A DNA stretch of 64,000 nucleotides from Piscicola geometra (lineage: Eukaryota > Annelida > Clitellata > Hirudinida > Piscicolidae), in NCBI GenBank assembly GCA_943735955.1, contig OX030968.1, positions 434,501-498,500 on the forward strand. Direction: 5' to 3'. The translations under genes and the position numbers were made by a program. Shown one piece after another: positions 10,848 through 22,195 of the stretch; the stretch's first letter is position 1, and every line of letters starts with the position of its first letter. The notes beneath the pieces are model-generated. The model was not told the origin of the DNA and did not search any database. It saw only the letters and a program-made list of their open reading frames with translations.

Positions 10848-11100
10848 GGAAGAGTGATAGAGGAGTGAAGGAAGAGTGAAGGAGGAGTGAAGGAGGAGTG
10901 AAGGAGGAGTGAAGGAGGAGTGAAAAAGGAGTGAAGGAGGAGTGAAGGAGAAGTGAAGGAGGAGTGAAGGAGGAGTGAAGGAGGAGTGAAGGAGGAGTGA
11001 AGGAGAAGTGAAAGAGGAGTGAAGGAGGAGTGAAGGAGAAGTGAAGAAGGAGTGAAAGAGAAGTGAAGAAGGAGTGAAGGAAGAGTGAAGGAGGAGTGAA
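10848..11100. repeat. 11-bp minisatellite
   Basis: Tandem GGAGTGAAGGA units. A related array lies at 17770-18170 and another at 60305-60505. The segment 11105-11310 that follows matches 60520-60730. Confidence 0.9.
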
Positions 11101-11316
11101 GCGTTTAAATACTTTTTTGACATTGTAAGCGGCTAGCTGATTGTGTAGCGACCTTGTTTGACCAGCGGTTGGTGCCAGCTTCTAATGCAACCGATGCACA
11201 AACAAATCGTCGCGTAAAAATCGAAATTGATTGCAGCGATGAACTGTGTAGATGCAGAGATTTGATCACAAAACTCAACCCATTTTCATTTAGCTGCTGT
11301 TTTATTCGATTTCCTA

Positions 11317-11752
11317 TTGCTTAATTGTTATTTAACTAATTGTTATTTCACTAACTGTTATTTCACTAATTGTTATTTCACTAATTGTTATTTCACTAAT
11401 TTTTATTTCACTAATTTTTATTTCACTAATTTTTATTTCACTAATTGTTATTTCACTAATTTTTATTTCATTAATTGTTATTTCACTAATTGTTATTTCA
11501 CTAATTGTTATTTCACTAATTGTTATTTCACTAATTGTTATTTCACTAATTTTTATTTCATTAATTGTTATTTCACTAATTGTTATTTCACTAATTGTTA
11601 TTTCACTAACTGTTATTTCACTAATTGTTATTTCACTAATTTTTATTTCATTAATTGTTATTTCACTAATTGTTATTTCACTAATTGTTATTTCACTAAT
11701 TGTTATTTCACTAATTGTTATTTCACTAATTGTTATTTCACTAATTGTTAAT
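11317..11752. repeat. 15-bp minisatellite ATTGTTATTTCACTA
   Basis: About 29 units. The paralogous site at about 60737-60810 holds only four or five units, so this array expanded after the duplication. Open frames on both strands are artefacts. Confidence 0.9.
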
Positions 11753-12029
11753 GGATGGTCAAACGAACTAATAAATGGATGAATGAAAGGATAAATTAAT
11801 GGAGGATGAGTTGAAACAAGACCAGTCAATCTTTCAGTTGATAGATGGACTCAGTCAGAATTAATAATAATCTTTAATTAGTCAATTAGTTAATAATGAA
11901 CTTGAAATAATAACAAAAGAATTCATATTAATAGTAGCAAAATATATCAAAATATTGACCTTCTTAATAGTAACCGAAAAAATAAAGAAATTAATGATTA
12001 TTATTATTAAAGCAGGAAGCAAAGGTCAC
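11753..12029. other. AT-rich spacer with a deletion relative to 60.8-61.2 kb
   Basis: Collinear with 60810-61265, but it lacks about 190 bp between the copies of AATGAACTT and CTTGAAATAATAA. That missing part contains the last Ykt6-like exon. Nothing coding is seen. Confidence 0.6.
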
Positions 12030-12131
12030 CGTGACATAGAAAGCCTTGGCGGACAGGGTGAGTTCCTCAGACTGTGCGATCAAGTCGTCCAGTTTCTCAT
12101 CCCTCTCCAGCAGCGATTCGAGGTTGCAGAA
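12030..12131 (-). pseudogene. Ykt6-like R-SNARE exon Y (isolated)
   Basis: Minus-strand exon of 34 codons bounded by acceptor CAG (12134-12132) and donor GTGACC (12029-12024). It encodes FCNLESLLERDEKLDDL followed by IAQSEELTLSAKAFYVT. This is the C-terminal half of the R-SNARE helix of Ykt6, including the zero-layer Arg in LLERDEKLDDL and the SKAFY-like end. Neither the preceding SNARE exon nor the following CaaX exon is present at this locus, so it cannot make a full protein. It lies antisense to the LU genes. Confidence 0.7.
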
Positions 12132-12640
12132 CTGGTGGGATGGTTGGCTTGGGATGGGATGGTTGGCTTGGGATGGGATGGTTGGCTTGGGATGGGATGG
12201 TTGGCTTGGGATGGGATGGTTGGCTTGGGATGGGATGGTTGGCTTGGGATGGGATGGTTGGCTTGGGATGGGATGGTTGGCTTGGGATGTGGTGGTTGGC
12301 TTGGGATGGGGTGGTTGGCTTAGGATGGGGTGGTTGGCTTGGGATGGGATGGCTGGTTTGGGATGGGATGGCTGGCTTGGGATGGGATGGCTGGCTTTGG
12401 ATGGGATGGCTGGCTTGGGATGTGGTGGTTGGCTTGGGATGGGATGGCTGGCTTGGGATGGGATGGTTGGCTTGGGATGGGGTGGTTGGCTTGGGATGTG
12501 GTGGTTGGCTTGGGATGGAATGGTTGACTTGGAATGGGGTGGGATGGGATGGGACAGGGTGGGATGATTGGCTTGGGATGGGACGGGGTGGGATGGATGG
12601 CCTGGAATGAGATGGTTGGGATGGGGTGGGTATTTGGGAT
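12132..12640. repeat. 19-bp minisatellite beside Ykt6-like exon Y
   Basis: Tandem TGGTTGGCTTGGGATGGGA. Because 19 is not divisible by three, all three frames stay open with a 19-residue period, giving several false Trp/Gly-rich proteins. The same array abuts exon Y in all five places it occurs. Confidence 0.9.
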
Positions 12641-12993
12641 GGGATAGGATGGAATGGAAGTCAAAGGGATTCGTGGGGAATTTATATAACTTCAATTAAA
12701 GCTTGGCATTCGAATAAACAACAAGGTATTCTTGAGGCGTCCTGAAGCTACAGAAAGCAGCCACTCAGGCGGAACTGAGCAGGCGACGTGAGAAGTCAAG
12801 GGGAAGGAATGCTTTTGTACTTGCTGTAAGCACTATCATCATCATCAACATCATCATCATCATCGTCATCATCATCACTGACAGTATGACACACTGGTGT
12901 GTGGGGAAACATCATTAGTCAGTGAATATGCCTATTGTAGTGGTTGGTAACATATACAGATCATACAAACACATACGTACTCAGATGACTGGG
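12641..12993. other. Spacer upstream of LU gene B1
   Basis: Collinear with 61440-61842. It contains a short CATCAT tract (12835-12875) and no gene. Confidence 0.6.
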
Positions 12994-13020
12994 TATATTT
13001 AAGGAGAGTCTCACTCTTCA
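12994..13020 (+). promoter_or_regulatory. Core promoter of LU gene B1
   Basis: TATATTTAAGG at 12994 is followed about 26 bp downstream by CTTCAGTG, an initiator with A at 13020. The paralog B2 keeps the same arrangement (61843-61870). Confidence 0.55.
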
Positions 13021-13258
13021 GTGTTTTTCTTCTTTTCCAAACGTCCCCAAGGTTGGTGTCCCTTCACCACCCATTCACCCTCCCCCCCTCATCAACCATC
13101 CACCCCTCACTCCATTCATCAAACATTCACCCTCCCCCCCCCCCTCATCAACCATCCACCCCTCACCCCCCCCCCCCACCAACCATTCACCCCCCTCCCC
13201 CCTCATCAACCATCCACCCCTCACAAATCCCTCACTCCACCTTCTCCTCCCCTCCCAG

Positions 13259-14101
13259 ATGAACTCTTCGAAAAGTCTTTTGAACGCAGGCCTGGTGTTC
13301 TTGGCGGTGTTCTGTGCGACAGAGGCGTTGACGTGTCACTTATGCGAGAACTGCGCCATCGCCACCAACGTCACCAAGGTGTGCAGCGGCACTGAGAGGT
13401 CCTGCGCAACAGCCACAGCCACTGTAGCAGGTATTTCTCTCGTTTTGCTTGTGCGTTTCTTCTAAGATTTTTCGAAACAAATTGCATCGACATGGTGCGC
13501 TTGATGACGATGCAATCCATTGGAAAGTCTTTCGACAGATTTACTGTATCCTCGCCATCCTATTCGTCTCATCCTTTCCAGCATCGTAATCATCCTCAAC
13601 AATCACCAACACCACCACAACCCCCTTCACAACCCCCACTACCACCACAACCCCCTTCACAACCCCCACTACCACCACAACCCCCTTCACAACCACCACC
13701 ACTACACCACCACCACAACTACCTTCAAAACCACCACACCACCACCATCACACCACCACCACCATCACACCACCACCACCATCACACCACCACCACCACC
13801 CACACAACCATCACCACCACTATCCCGAAAACCACCACCAGCACCAACACCACTTCTATCCCCACAGCCACCACCACCATTCTCACACCACCACCACCAC
13901 TACCACCATTCTCACTACCACTAACACCACACCCCCACCACTACGGCAGGCACCATCGTGACAGTGAGGGACTGTGCCACTTCAGACAAGGCAGACTGCA
14001 ATGACACGGTCGATTTGGGAGTTGTGCTTAAAATATGCACCTGTCTCAGTGAGTTGTTGTTGTTTGGGTTGTTGTTGTATGGGTTGTTGTTGTTGTTTGG
14101 G

Positions 14102-14135
<34 letters not shown>

Positions 14136-16622
14136 ATTTCGTTGGGCTGTTCAGCAGTCTGGGGAGAATAGTCTCGACCAGCTGCGCTGCCCTGCCAGGC
14201 TCTTGAGTCAGTTCTCTTGTGTTCTTGCCCAGCCCTTGTTCCAGGGCTGGGCAGTCTGTCCAGAGATGAGTTTGTTGTCTCCTGGGCTGTCTTGCATAGT
14301 CTGCCCTGGCAGGGTGGCCGAAATTACCCACATTTGAGGCGCAAGCGCACCGCGTGGAGGTTGTGGGTATGCGGTAGAGTTGTTGTTGTTGTTTGGGCTG
14401 TTGTTGTTGGGGTTGTTGTTGCAGTTGTAGTTGTTGGGGTTGTTGTTACAGTTGTAGTTGTTGTTGTTGTTGTTGTAGTTGTTGGGGTTGTTGTTACAGT
14501 TGTAGTTGTTGTAGTTGTTGTTGCAGTTGTAGTTCTTGATAGAGGTCGGACATGGACGATTTTTCATTCCCGGTCCCGTCCCGTTCCCGATATTTGTTTT
14601 CCCGTCCCGTCCCGTTCCCGATGGGACATCAGAATTTTGATTCCCGTCCCGTCCCGTTCCCGAAATTTGTTTTCCCGTCCCGTCCCGTTCCCGATGGGAC
14701 ATCAAAATTTTGATTCCCGTCCGTCCCGTTCCCGAAATTTTTTTTCCGTCCCGACCCGTTTCTGAAAGTTATTTGTTTTTTATTCCTTTTCGCTGCATTT
14801 TCACTGGTCCCAAACTTGCTAGTTCTAACATTTCTTAAAATGTATTCTTTGAAAGTCAGAGAATATTTCTTTAAATAAAATTAAAAAAAACACGATTTCA
14901 ATTTCAAATATTTATTGAAATGAAAGTAATGAAGTTAGTCATTGTTTTTGAGTAATTTAATCAAGTCTTTATTGCTTTTCACACGGGTTAAACCGTTAAA
15001 AGTTTCAGCTTTCAAATGAGATGATTTTGGGTCTCAAGTTAAACGACCACATATTGAAAAATTCCGTTCACATCGAATATAACTTACAGATATACTAAAC
15101 AAAATTTTGGCTACTTCTTGTAGTATTTTAGAACTGCTCATTTTATTCCAATAAAATAAAACATCTTTATAATTTTCAATTTTTTTGGGACGTAATTGTG
15201 AATATTTGTACAATTCATTCTCTTTTGAATTTTTTTCTTCGTTCATTATTATTGATTCTTCAATAATGTTAGAAATATGTTTTTTGACCACATTCTTAAT
15301 CTCCACAACTGCAAATATAGAATCATTCGTATAATTTGATAGTATAATAATTTTATTATAATTTTTACGTTATAAAAGCAATTATAATAGGTCTAAATAA
15401 CCATCATTTGTTTTTTTTCTCAACGGCACTGCAGCTTGGTCTGGCTGTACAAAATAGAATTAAATTTTCTCTAATGAAAGTCTTGGTATTTATTTCTTTT
15501 CTATCCCAAACTTTTTTCCTATTATTCTTTCATACTGGGGATGCAACAGACATGCTGTCATATGAATAAGATTAATGGCATCTTTTCTTTTGTCGAAATG
15601 ATCAACTGAGCAATCATTAGGAAATTAATCATTCAAATTCAAAGTATTAACTTATAAAATTAAAATAATATAACTGACCATTTTGATTTCATCTGAAAAG
15701 TTTTCATCATCACTCATTTGTTTTAATTTCCCTAATCTTTGGACTCCTCATAACAACTTCAAATGTAGTGTTGGAGATTTCGACATTGGCAATGGTGGCT
15801 TCGTTATACATTTCTATTGCATTTAATACTTATTTTAAGTACGGAGTATCGATGAAATAAAGATTTCCATACTTAGAAGTTTGCTGAAAAATCATTGTTA
15901 AAGAATACAATCCCAATAAATGTTATTCCCGTTTTTCCCGTTCCCGATTTAAAAGTTGATTCCCGTTCCCGTCTTTTCCCGTTCCCGATAGGAATATTGA
16001 TTCCCGTTCCCGTTCCCGTCCCGAAAACCTATTCCCGGTTCCCGACTTTTCCCGTCCCGAAATTAATTTTCATTCCCGTTCCCGCGGGAGTCCCGTGGGT
16101 ACCCGCGGGTACCCGGTCAGATCGGGTACCCGGTCCGACCTCTAGTTCTTGAGGTTGTGGTTGCATGGATTCTTGAGACGATTTAATGTTGCGCACTGGG
16201 TAAATGTCGTTTCTTTCTTGCGTTCATGTGCTTTGCATTTTTCGTCTATTGTCGACTTTTTCTCTCATCTTACACATCCATTAACACACACACACACGCA
16301 CGCACACACACACAAACACACGCACACACACACAAACACACACACACACACGCGCACACACTCACGCACATATACACACACACACACACACAAACATACA
16401 TACACATACACACTCACACACACACACAAACACACACACACACACACAGTGCAACACACACACACACACACACACACCGTAACCCACGCACACACACACC
16501 GCAACCCACGCACACACACAGTGCAACACACACACACAGTGCAACACACACACACAGTGCAACACACACACACACACACCACAACCCACACACACACAGC
16601 AACACACACACACACACGCTTA

Positions 16623-16660
<38 letters not shown>

Positions 16661-16814
16661 AACACACACGCACACAAGTAAAAATAACACACACACACAC
16701 AAAAGAACACACACGCACACAAACACACACACACACAAGTAAAAAAAACACACACACACACAAAAGAACACACACGCACACAAACACACACACACAAACA
16801 TAAAAAAAAACACG

Positions 16815-16845
<31 letters not shown>

Positions 16846-17068
16846 GCATGTCACCTTCACCACAGCTGATCTGTGCAACAACCAAACACCTGAAGATCCA
16901 CTCGCTACAACAACCGCCCCCACTACCACTGCTGCAACCTCCGCCATAACTACTACTACCATGACTCCCATCGTCACGACCAAGTCCTCTCTATCAAGCA
17001 GTGTCTCAACCACCGCTTCTGTCGCTGTTGTGGCAGCTGCAGTCATGACTGCTTTCTTCAGGGGGTAG
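13259..17068 (+). CDS. GPI-anchored Ly6/uPAR-like protein, type B, copy B1
   Basis: Exons 13259-13430, 13950-14048 and 16866-17068 give 157 codons plus stop, with phase 1 introns. The signal peptide begins MNSSKSLLNAGLVFLAVFCA. The domain starts TCHLCENC, has ten cysteines and ends with C-T-C-L in exon 2 and D-L-C-N-N in exon 3. The stalk is about 30 residues, Thr-rich, followed by the same SSSVSTTASVAVVAAAV tail found in type A. The first two exons are clearly diverged from type A while exon 3 is nearly the same, suggesting exon exchange or gene conversion. The start follows CCCCTCCCAG directly. Intron 2 is 2.8 kb and holds a LINE derivative, a complete hAT insertion and a CA repeat, so efficient splicing is unproven. 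Confidence 0.82.
13431..13949. repeat. Intron 1 of B1 with CCA/CAC repeats
   Basis: Imperfect ACCACC, CCCCCTTCACAA and CACCAT tracts fill 13590-13935. The corresponding intron in B2 (62141-62332) is shorter. Confidence 0.85.
14049..14135. repeat. GTT repeat at start of B1 intron 2
   Basis: (GTT)n directly abutting the 3' end of the minus-oriented LINE derivative. It may be the expanded (AAC)n tail of that insertion. Confidence 0.8.
14136..14377 (-). mobile_element. Short LINE derivative (SINE-like), copy 1
   Basis: On the minus strand it begins CTACCGCATACCCACAACC at 14377 and ends at (AAC)n. The 3' portion matches the end of the RNase H LINE (LWTDCPAL...GLGKNTRELTQEPGRAAQL...). An equivalent element with the same two ends lies at 62504-62755 in the same intron of B2. 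The fixed structure suggests a non-autonomous element that keeps LINE ends, and an insertion older than the B1/B2 duplication. Confidence 0.6.
14378..14531. repeat. GTT/GTTACAGTTGTA repeat
   Basis: Imperfect GTT-rich tract with GTAGTTGTTGGG units between the LINE derivative and the hAT insertion. Confidence 0.8.
14540..16144. mobile_element. hAT element, family 1, copy 1 (complete ends)
   Basis: The ends TAGAGGTCGGAC and GTCCGACCTCTA are 12-bp perfect inverted repeats. The 8-bp GTTCTTGA flanks both sides (14532-14539, 16145-16152), as expected for hAT. Subterminal DNA on both sides is filled with CCCGTTCCCG-type repeats, C-rich on the plus strand at both ends. The interior encodes a decayed transposase on the minus strand. 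Confidence 0.9.
15034..15600 (-). pseudogene. hAT transposase remnant, family 1 copy 1
   Basis: Minus-strand fragments include ACLLHPQYERI (near 15560) and the hAT dimerisation region FSISVSYIRCERNFSICGRL (about 15045-15105). Frames are broken by stops, so it is inactive. Confidence 0.75.
16280..16845. repeat. CA-rich repeat in B1 intron 2
   Basis: About 560 bp of (CA)n with CACGCACA, CAGTGCAA and AAAAGAACAC variants. It ends shortly before the exon 3 acceptor at 16865. Confidence 0.9.
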
Positions 17069-17094
17069 AATGGGTTGATTGTGAGTGAAAGAGG

Positions 17095-17205
17095 AGTGAG
17101 TGGAGGAGGAGTGAGTGGAGGAGGAGTGAGTGGAGGAAGAGTGAGTTGAGAGGAGTGAGTGGAGGAGGAGTGAGTGGAGGAGTGATTGGAGGGAGGATGG
17201 AGAAG
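17095..17205. repeat. 15-bp minisatellite downstream of B1
   Basis: GTGAGTGGAGGAGGA units, homologous to the array after gene A1. Confidence 0.85.
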
Positions 17206-17769
17206 GGAAGAAAACGATTTAACAATTGATTTAATTTTCGATCTAGGATGTGATTACAAAACTCAACCCTTCTTCACTTTCTGTTAATGTATTAGATTGC
17301 TTAAATTTGATTCGATTAATTGCAAATTTTTTAGATTTTTAATTAATTCGATTGTTAATTTAGGTTGTTAATGGACGTAAAAATGAACTAATAATTGCCT
17401 AATTGTTAATTGACCAGCAAAAACTTACCTAATTGAAAACTAACAACCCTACCCTGTCGTAAAAACAACAAAATGAAAAACAGTGTAGAATGGAAGATGG
17501 CGGGCCAAATCACACAATCTCTCCCTGAACCAGAATTCCAATTGATACGCTTTCACCATGACGACGGCTTTCCAATGAAAGATTCCAAACTTTGTTCGCG
17601 ATGAGAAGCCTGACTATTCGAAATCAATGGCGTATTATTATTTAATAATAAATAATTTAAAAGTTAAAATTTTAAATAAAAGTTATTCGCTAATCGATGC
17701 ATTTGGAGTGGAAGTACTTTTGAAGGCTTCGGTATGCAGACGTGCCTTCATTTGCTAGCCTCAGTGATG
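17206..17769. other. Unique spacer shared with 21640-22160
   Basis: Near-identical to the DNA after gene A2. The stretch GGTATGCAGACGTGCCTTC near 17731 is the unfilled target site of the hAT family 3 insertion at 22155. No gene seen. Confidence 0.65.
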
Positions 17770-18170
17770 CGAGGAGGAGTGAAGGAAGAGTGAAGGAGGA
17801 GTGAAGGAGGAGTGAAGGAGGAGTGAAGGAGGAGTGAAGGAGGAGTGAAGGAAGAGTGAAGGAGGAGTGATGGAGGAGTGAAGGAAGAGTGAAGGAAGAG
17901 TGAAGGAGGAGTGAAGGAAGAGTGAAGGATGAGTGAAGGAGGAGTGAATGAGGAGTGAAGGAGGAGTGAAGGAGGAGTGAAGGAGGAGTGAAGGAGGAGT
18001 GAAGGAAGAGTGAAGGAGGAGTGATGGAGGAGTGAAGGAAGAGTGAAGGAAGAGTGAAGGAGGAGTGAAGGAAGAGTGAAGGATGAGTGAAGGAGGAGTG
18101 AATGAGGAGTGAAGGAGGAGTGAAGGAGGAGTGAAGGAGGATTGAAAAAGGAATGAAGGAGAATGATAGG
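17770..18170. repeat. 11-bp minisatellite
   Basis: GGAGTGAAGGA units with GGAAGAGTGAAG variants. The long Leu/Ser/His frames on the minus strand are artefacts. Confidence 0.9.
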
Positions 18171-18271
18171 ATAGAGGCGTGAAGCATTTAAATACATTTT
18201 TGACATTGTAAGCGGGTAGCTGATTTTGTAGCGACCTTGCTTGACTAGCGGTTGGTGCCAGCTTCGACAGG

Positions 18272-18272
<1 letters not shown>

Positions 18273-18309
<37 letters not shown>

Positions 18310-18322
18310 GGCTGGCTGGCAG
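18273..18322. repeat. CTGT repeat
   Basis: (CTGT)n followed by GGCTGGCTGGC. The equivalent tetranucleotide sits at the inversion junction near 57000-57047. Confidence 0.85.
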
Positions 18323-18539
18323 GTGAGATGAAGGCCTCTTTTGGTTGAAAGTTCTTTCCAAGTTTTTTGCGCCTCAAAGTCGATCGTTGCATCAAAAGGA
18401 GCTGCCATCTTGAAAATGTGAAATAATTTGGAAGAAAATGAAAATCAGAATAAAGATTTTTAATAGTTAAAACCAATGAAAATTCAATAATAGTATTGAC
18501 AATGATACATGTAGAAAAAAATATACACTCAAACACACT

Positions 18540-18659
<120 letters not shown>

Positions 18660-19217
18660 ACGCCTTAATATTCCTTATCCATTGTCACCTTGCTTTCTGG
18701 TCTCTCATTTGGACTGACGCTCTACTGAAGTGTTGCGCAAGAACAATGCACGAAGCAACGAATGGAGGCTTCAGTGCCACAACGAGACTGCCACGTCGCT
18801 TCCTAACTCTTCGTCCTTCGTGCCTTTCACAGCTTGCGCGCTGTTTCACGACCACTCAACAGCCTTTTGAACGCTTTCTTGCATTTCTGTTGCCTTCGTC
18901 GAGGTTCGTCCACTTAAGACGTTTGATTTGTTTTTCGATATTTGTTTCAATTCCCTTTAAATCTGGATTTTGTATCGAGATAAGCCTCTGAAGGTTTGCA
19001 GCTCCAAGAGCGTCCGAGCCACAAGAGTCCTCTCGAAAGACTTCCTGACACCTAAAACACTGCTTCACCCACCCACAAGCACCTACCCACAAGCACCCAC
19101 AAGCACCCACCCACAAGCACCCACCCACAAGCACCCACCCACAAGCACCCCTCTCCTTCAATCGAGTAACTTTTTCTCACTCGACGACGACCCTCTACTT
19201 CACAACTCCCCTCCCAG

Positions 19218-19524
19218 ATGAACTCCTCAAGGACCCTTGTGAGCGCAGGCTTGGTGTTGCTGGCGATGTTCTGTGCGGCAGACGCGTTTAAATGTTATGA
19301 ATGCAGCGGGTGCAACGTGGTTACTGCTTCTACAACACAAACATCGTGTGGGGCTATAGACAGGTCGTGCCTCACTAACATCACAGGAAGTCCTGGTGAG
19401 TGCTCAACCTGGGTGGATGATCTTCAATGGGGAGTGTTCGTGGAAATCTTTGAAATTAAATTGAAAGTAACTTTTAAAAGTCAATATTATTATTATTATT
19501 ATTATTCACATTATCACCACCATT

Positions 19525-19577
<53 letters not shown>

Positions 19578-21308
19578 CATCATCATCATCATCTTCTTAA
19601 TCACTCTCCTAATTATCCAACCAAATTAAGAAGCCACACAATTATCCCATTACATCCCTGACCCCTCCACTACCCTCTCAAGCACTCCTTCCCCACCACC
19701 CCTCCCACCACCACTATCACTATTACCACCACTACTAGCACCAACCCCCTTACCACTACCACTACTACCACCAACCCTCCTTATCCCCCCCCACCATTAC
19801 CACCATCACTACCACCACCCCACTACCACCACCACTACCACCACCACCACTACCACTACCACCCTTACCATCACCACTACCACCACCACCACTACCACTA
19901 CCACTACCACCACCACTACCACCACCACTACCACTACCATCACCACTACCACCACCACTACCACTACCATCACTACCACCACTACTACCACTACCACCAC
20001 TACCACCACTACTAGTACTACCACTACCACTACCACTACTACCACCACTACCACCACTACTAGTACCACCACCACTACCACTACCACCACTACCACCACC
20101 ACTACCACCACCACTACCACCACCACTACCACTACCACCACTACCACTTCCACCACCACCACCACCACCCCTCTCACCAACAACACAGGAGCATACGTTG
20201 TAGAACGAGGGTGCAGTCTATCCTCCGACGCGGGATGCACTTTCGGCCCAGCAATTGAGTGCAGGTGTGTAGGTGAGTCGATGTGTGTTTGAGTGTGTTT
20301 GAGGGTGTTGTTTGTGTGTTTGAGGGTGTTGTTTGTGTGTTTGAGGGTGTTGTTTGTGTGTTTGAGGGTGTTGTTTGTGTGTTTGAGGGTGTTGTTTGTG
20401 TGTTTGAAGGTGTTGTTTGTGTGTTTGAGGGTGTTGTTTGTGTGTTTGAGGGTGTTGTTTGTGTGTTTGAGAGTGTTGTTTGTGTGTTTGAGAGTGTTGT
20501 TTGTGTGTTTGAGAGTGTTGTTTGTGTGTTTGAGAGTGTTGTTTGTGTGTTTGAGAATGTTGTTTGTGTGTTTGAGAGTGTTGTTTGTGTGTTTGAGAGT
20601 GTTGTTTGTGTGTTTGAAAGTGTTGTTTGTGTGTTTGAGAGTGTTGTTTGTGTGTTTGAGAGTGTTGTTTGTGTGTTTGAGTGTGTTGTTTGTGGTTTCG
20701 AGGGGGTTGTTTGTGTGTTTGAGAATGTTGTTTGTGTGTTTGAGAGTGTTGTTTGTGTGTTCGAGGGTGTTGTTTGTGTGTTTGAGGGTGTTGTTTGTGT
20801 GTTTGAGGGTGTTGTTTGTGTGTTTGAAGGAGTTGTTTGTGTGTTCGAGAGTGTTGTTTGTGTGTTTGAGGGTGTTGTTTGTGTGTTTGAGGGTGTTGTT
20901 TATGTGCTTGTTCGTGTGGAATACTGCTCTTGGTTCTCACTCATCCCTTCCTGATCGGCCTCCAAACCACTCATGCATGTCGCCTCCACCGCAGGTGAAC
21001 TGTGCAACAACCAAACTGCTGAAGAACTACTTGCTACAACCACGACTCTCATTACCACTACAACCACCACCACCCTCACTACCATTACTACCACTGCTTC
21101 AACCAACACTGCTACAACCACCACTGCTACAACCACCACTGCTACAACCACCACTGCTTCAACCACCACTTCCCCTGCTACCACTGCTACAACCTCCGCC
21201 ATGACTCCCATCGTCACAACCAAGTCCTCTCTATCAAGCAGTGTCTCAACCACCGCTTCTGTCGCTGTTGTGGCAGCTGCAGTCATGACTGCTTTCTTCA
21301 GGGGGTAG
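19218..21308 (+). CDS. GPI-anchored Ly6/uPAR-like protein, type A, copy A2
   Basis: Exons 19218-19395, 20189-20272 and 20995-21308 give 191 codons plus stop, phase 1 throughout. The signal peptide equals that of A1. The mature domain starts FKCYECSGC, has the ten LU cysteines, a C-R-C-V exon 2 end and an E-L-C-N-N opening of exon 3. Exon 2 (AYVVERGCSLSSDAGC...) is the most divergent of the type A genes and three bases shorter. The stalk is about 60 residues of Thr with Ala/Ile/Ser, and the GPI-type tail is standard. Intron 1 holds ATC and ACC repeats, intron 2 a 21-bp minisatellite. ATG choice rests on the signal peptide and the CCCCTCCCAG immediately upstream. Confidence 0.85.
19485..20170. 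repeat. Intron 1 repeats of A2 (TTA, ATC, ACC)
   Basis: (TTA)n, then (ATC)n to about 19580, then ACC/ACT tracts from about 19700 to 20170. Confidence 0.9.
20285..20905. repeat. 21-bp minisatellite, intron 2 of A2
   Basis: About 29 units built on GTGTGTTTGAGGGTGTTG, with a GAGAGTG subtype in the middle. Frames on both strands are artefacts. Confidence 0.9.
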
Positions 21309-21324
21309 AATGGGTTGATGGTAA

Positions 21325-21620
21325 GTGAAAGATGAGTGAGTGGAAGAGGAGTTAGTGGAGGAGAAGTGAGTGGAAGAGGAGTGAGTGGAGGAAGAGTGGG
21401 AGAGGAGTGGAAGAGGAGTGAGTGGAGGAGGAGTGAGTGGAAGAGGAGTGAGTGGAAGAGAAGTGAGTGAAAGAGGAGTGAGTGGAAGAGGAGTGAGTGG
21501 AGGAAGAGTGAGTGGAAGAGGAGTGAGTGGAAGAGGAGTGAGTGAAAGAGGAGTGAGTGGAAGAGGAGTGAGTGGAAGAGGAGTGAGTGGAGGAGGAGTG
21601 AGTGGAGGAGGATGGAGAAG
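21325..21620. repeat. 15-bp minisatellite downstream of A2
   Basis: GTGAGTGGAAGAGGA units, ending at GATGGAGAAGG, followed by unique DNA shared with 17206-17769. Confidence 0.85.
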
Positions 21621-22195
21621 GAGAGAAAACGATGAAACGTTACAATTAATTTTCGATCTAAGTTGTCATTACAAAACTCAACCCTTTTTCACTTATCTGT
21701 TAATGTATTAGATTGCTTTAATTTGATTTGTTTAATTGCTAATTGTTTGGGTTTTAATTGATTCGATTGGTATTTTAAATTAGTAATGGACGTACAAATG
21801 AACTAATAAGTGCCTAATTGTTAATAGACCAACAAATACTTACCTAATTGAAAACTAACAACCCTACCCTGTCGTAAAAACAACAAAATGAAAAACAGTG
21901 TAGAATGGAAGATGGCGGGCCAAATCACACAATCTCTCCCTGAACCAGAATTCCAATTGAGGCGCTTTCACCATGACGACGGCTTTCCAATGAAAGATTC
22001 CAAACTTTGTTCGCGATGAGAAGCCTGACTATTCGAAATCAATGGCGTATTATTATTTAATAATAAATAATTTAAAAGTTAAAATTTTAAATAAAAGTTA
22101 TTCGCTAATCGATGCATTTGGAGTGGAAGTGCTTTTGAAGGCTTCGATATGCAGCAGTGTTGTTCCAGTTAACTGTAACTGTAACTTTGGTTAGC

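Noticed and set aside
12046..12610. Trp/Gly-rich repeat proteins (WDGMVGLG) and Pro/Ser/His frames
   Set aside because: 19-bp minisatellite open in all frames; only exon Y (12030-12131, minus strand) has homology.
16226..16885. Cys/Val and Thr/His repeat proteins around 16.3-16.9 kb
   Set aside because: Translations of a CA dinucleotide repeat in B1 intron 2.
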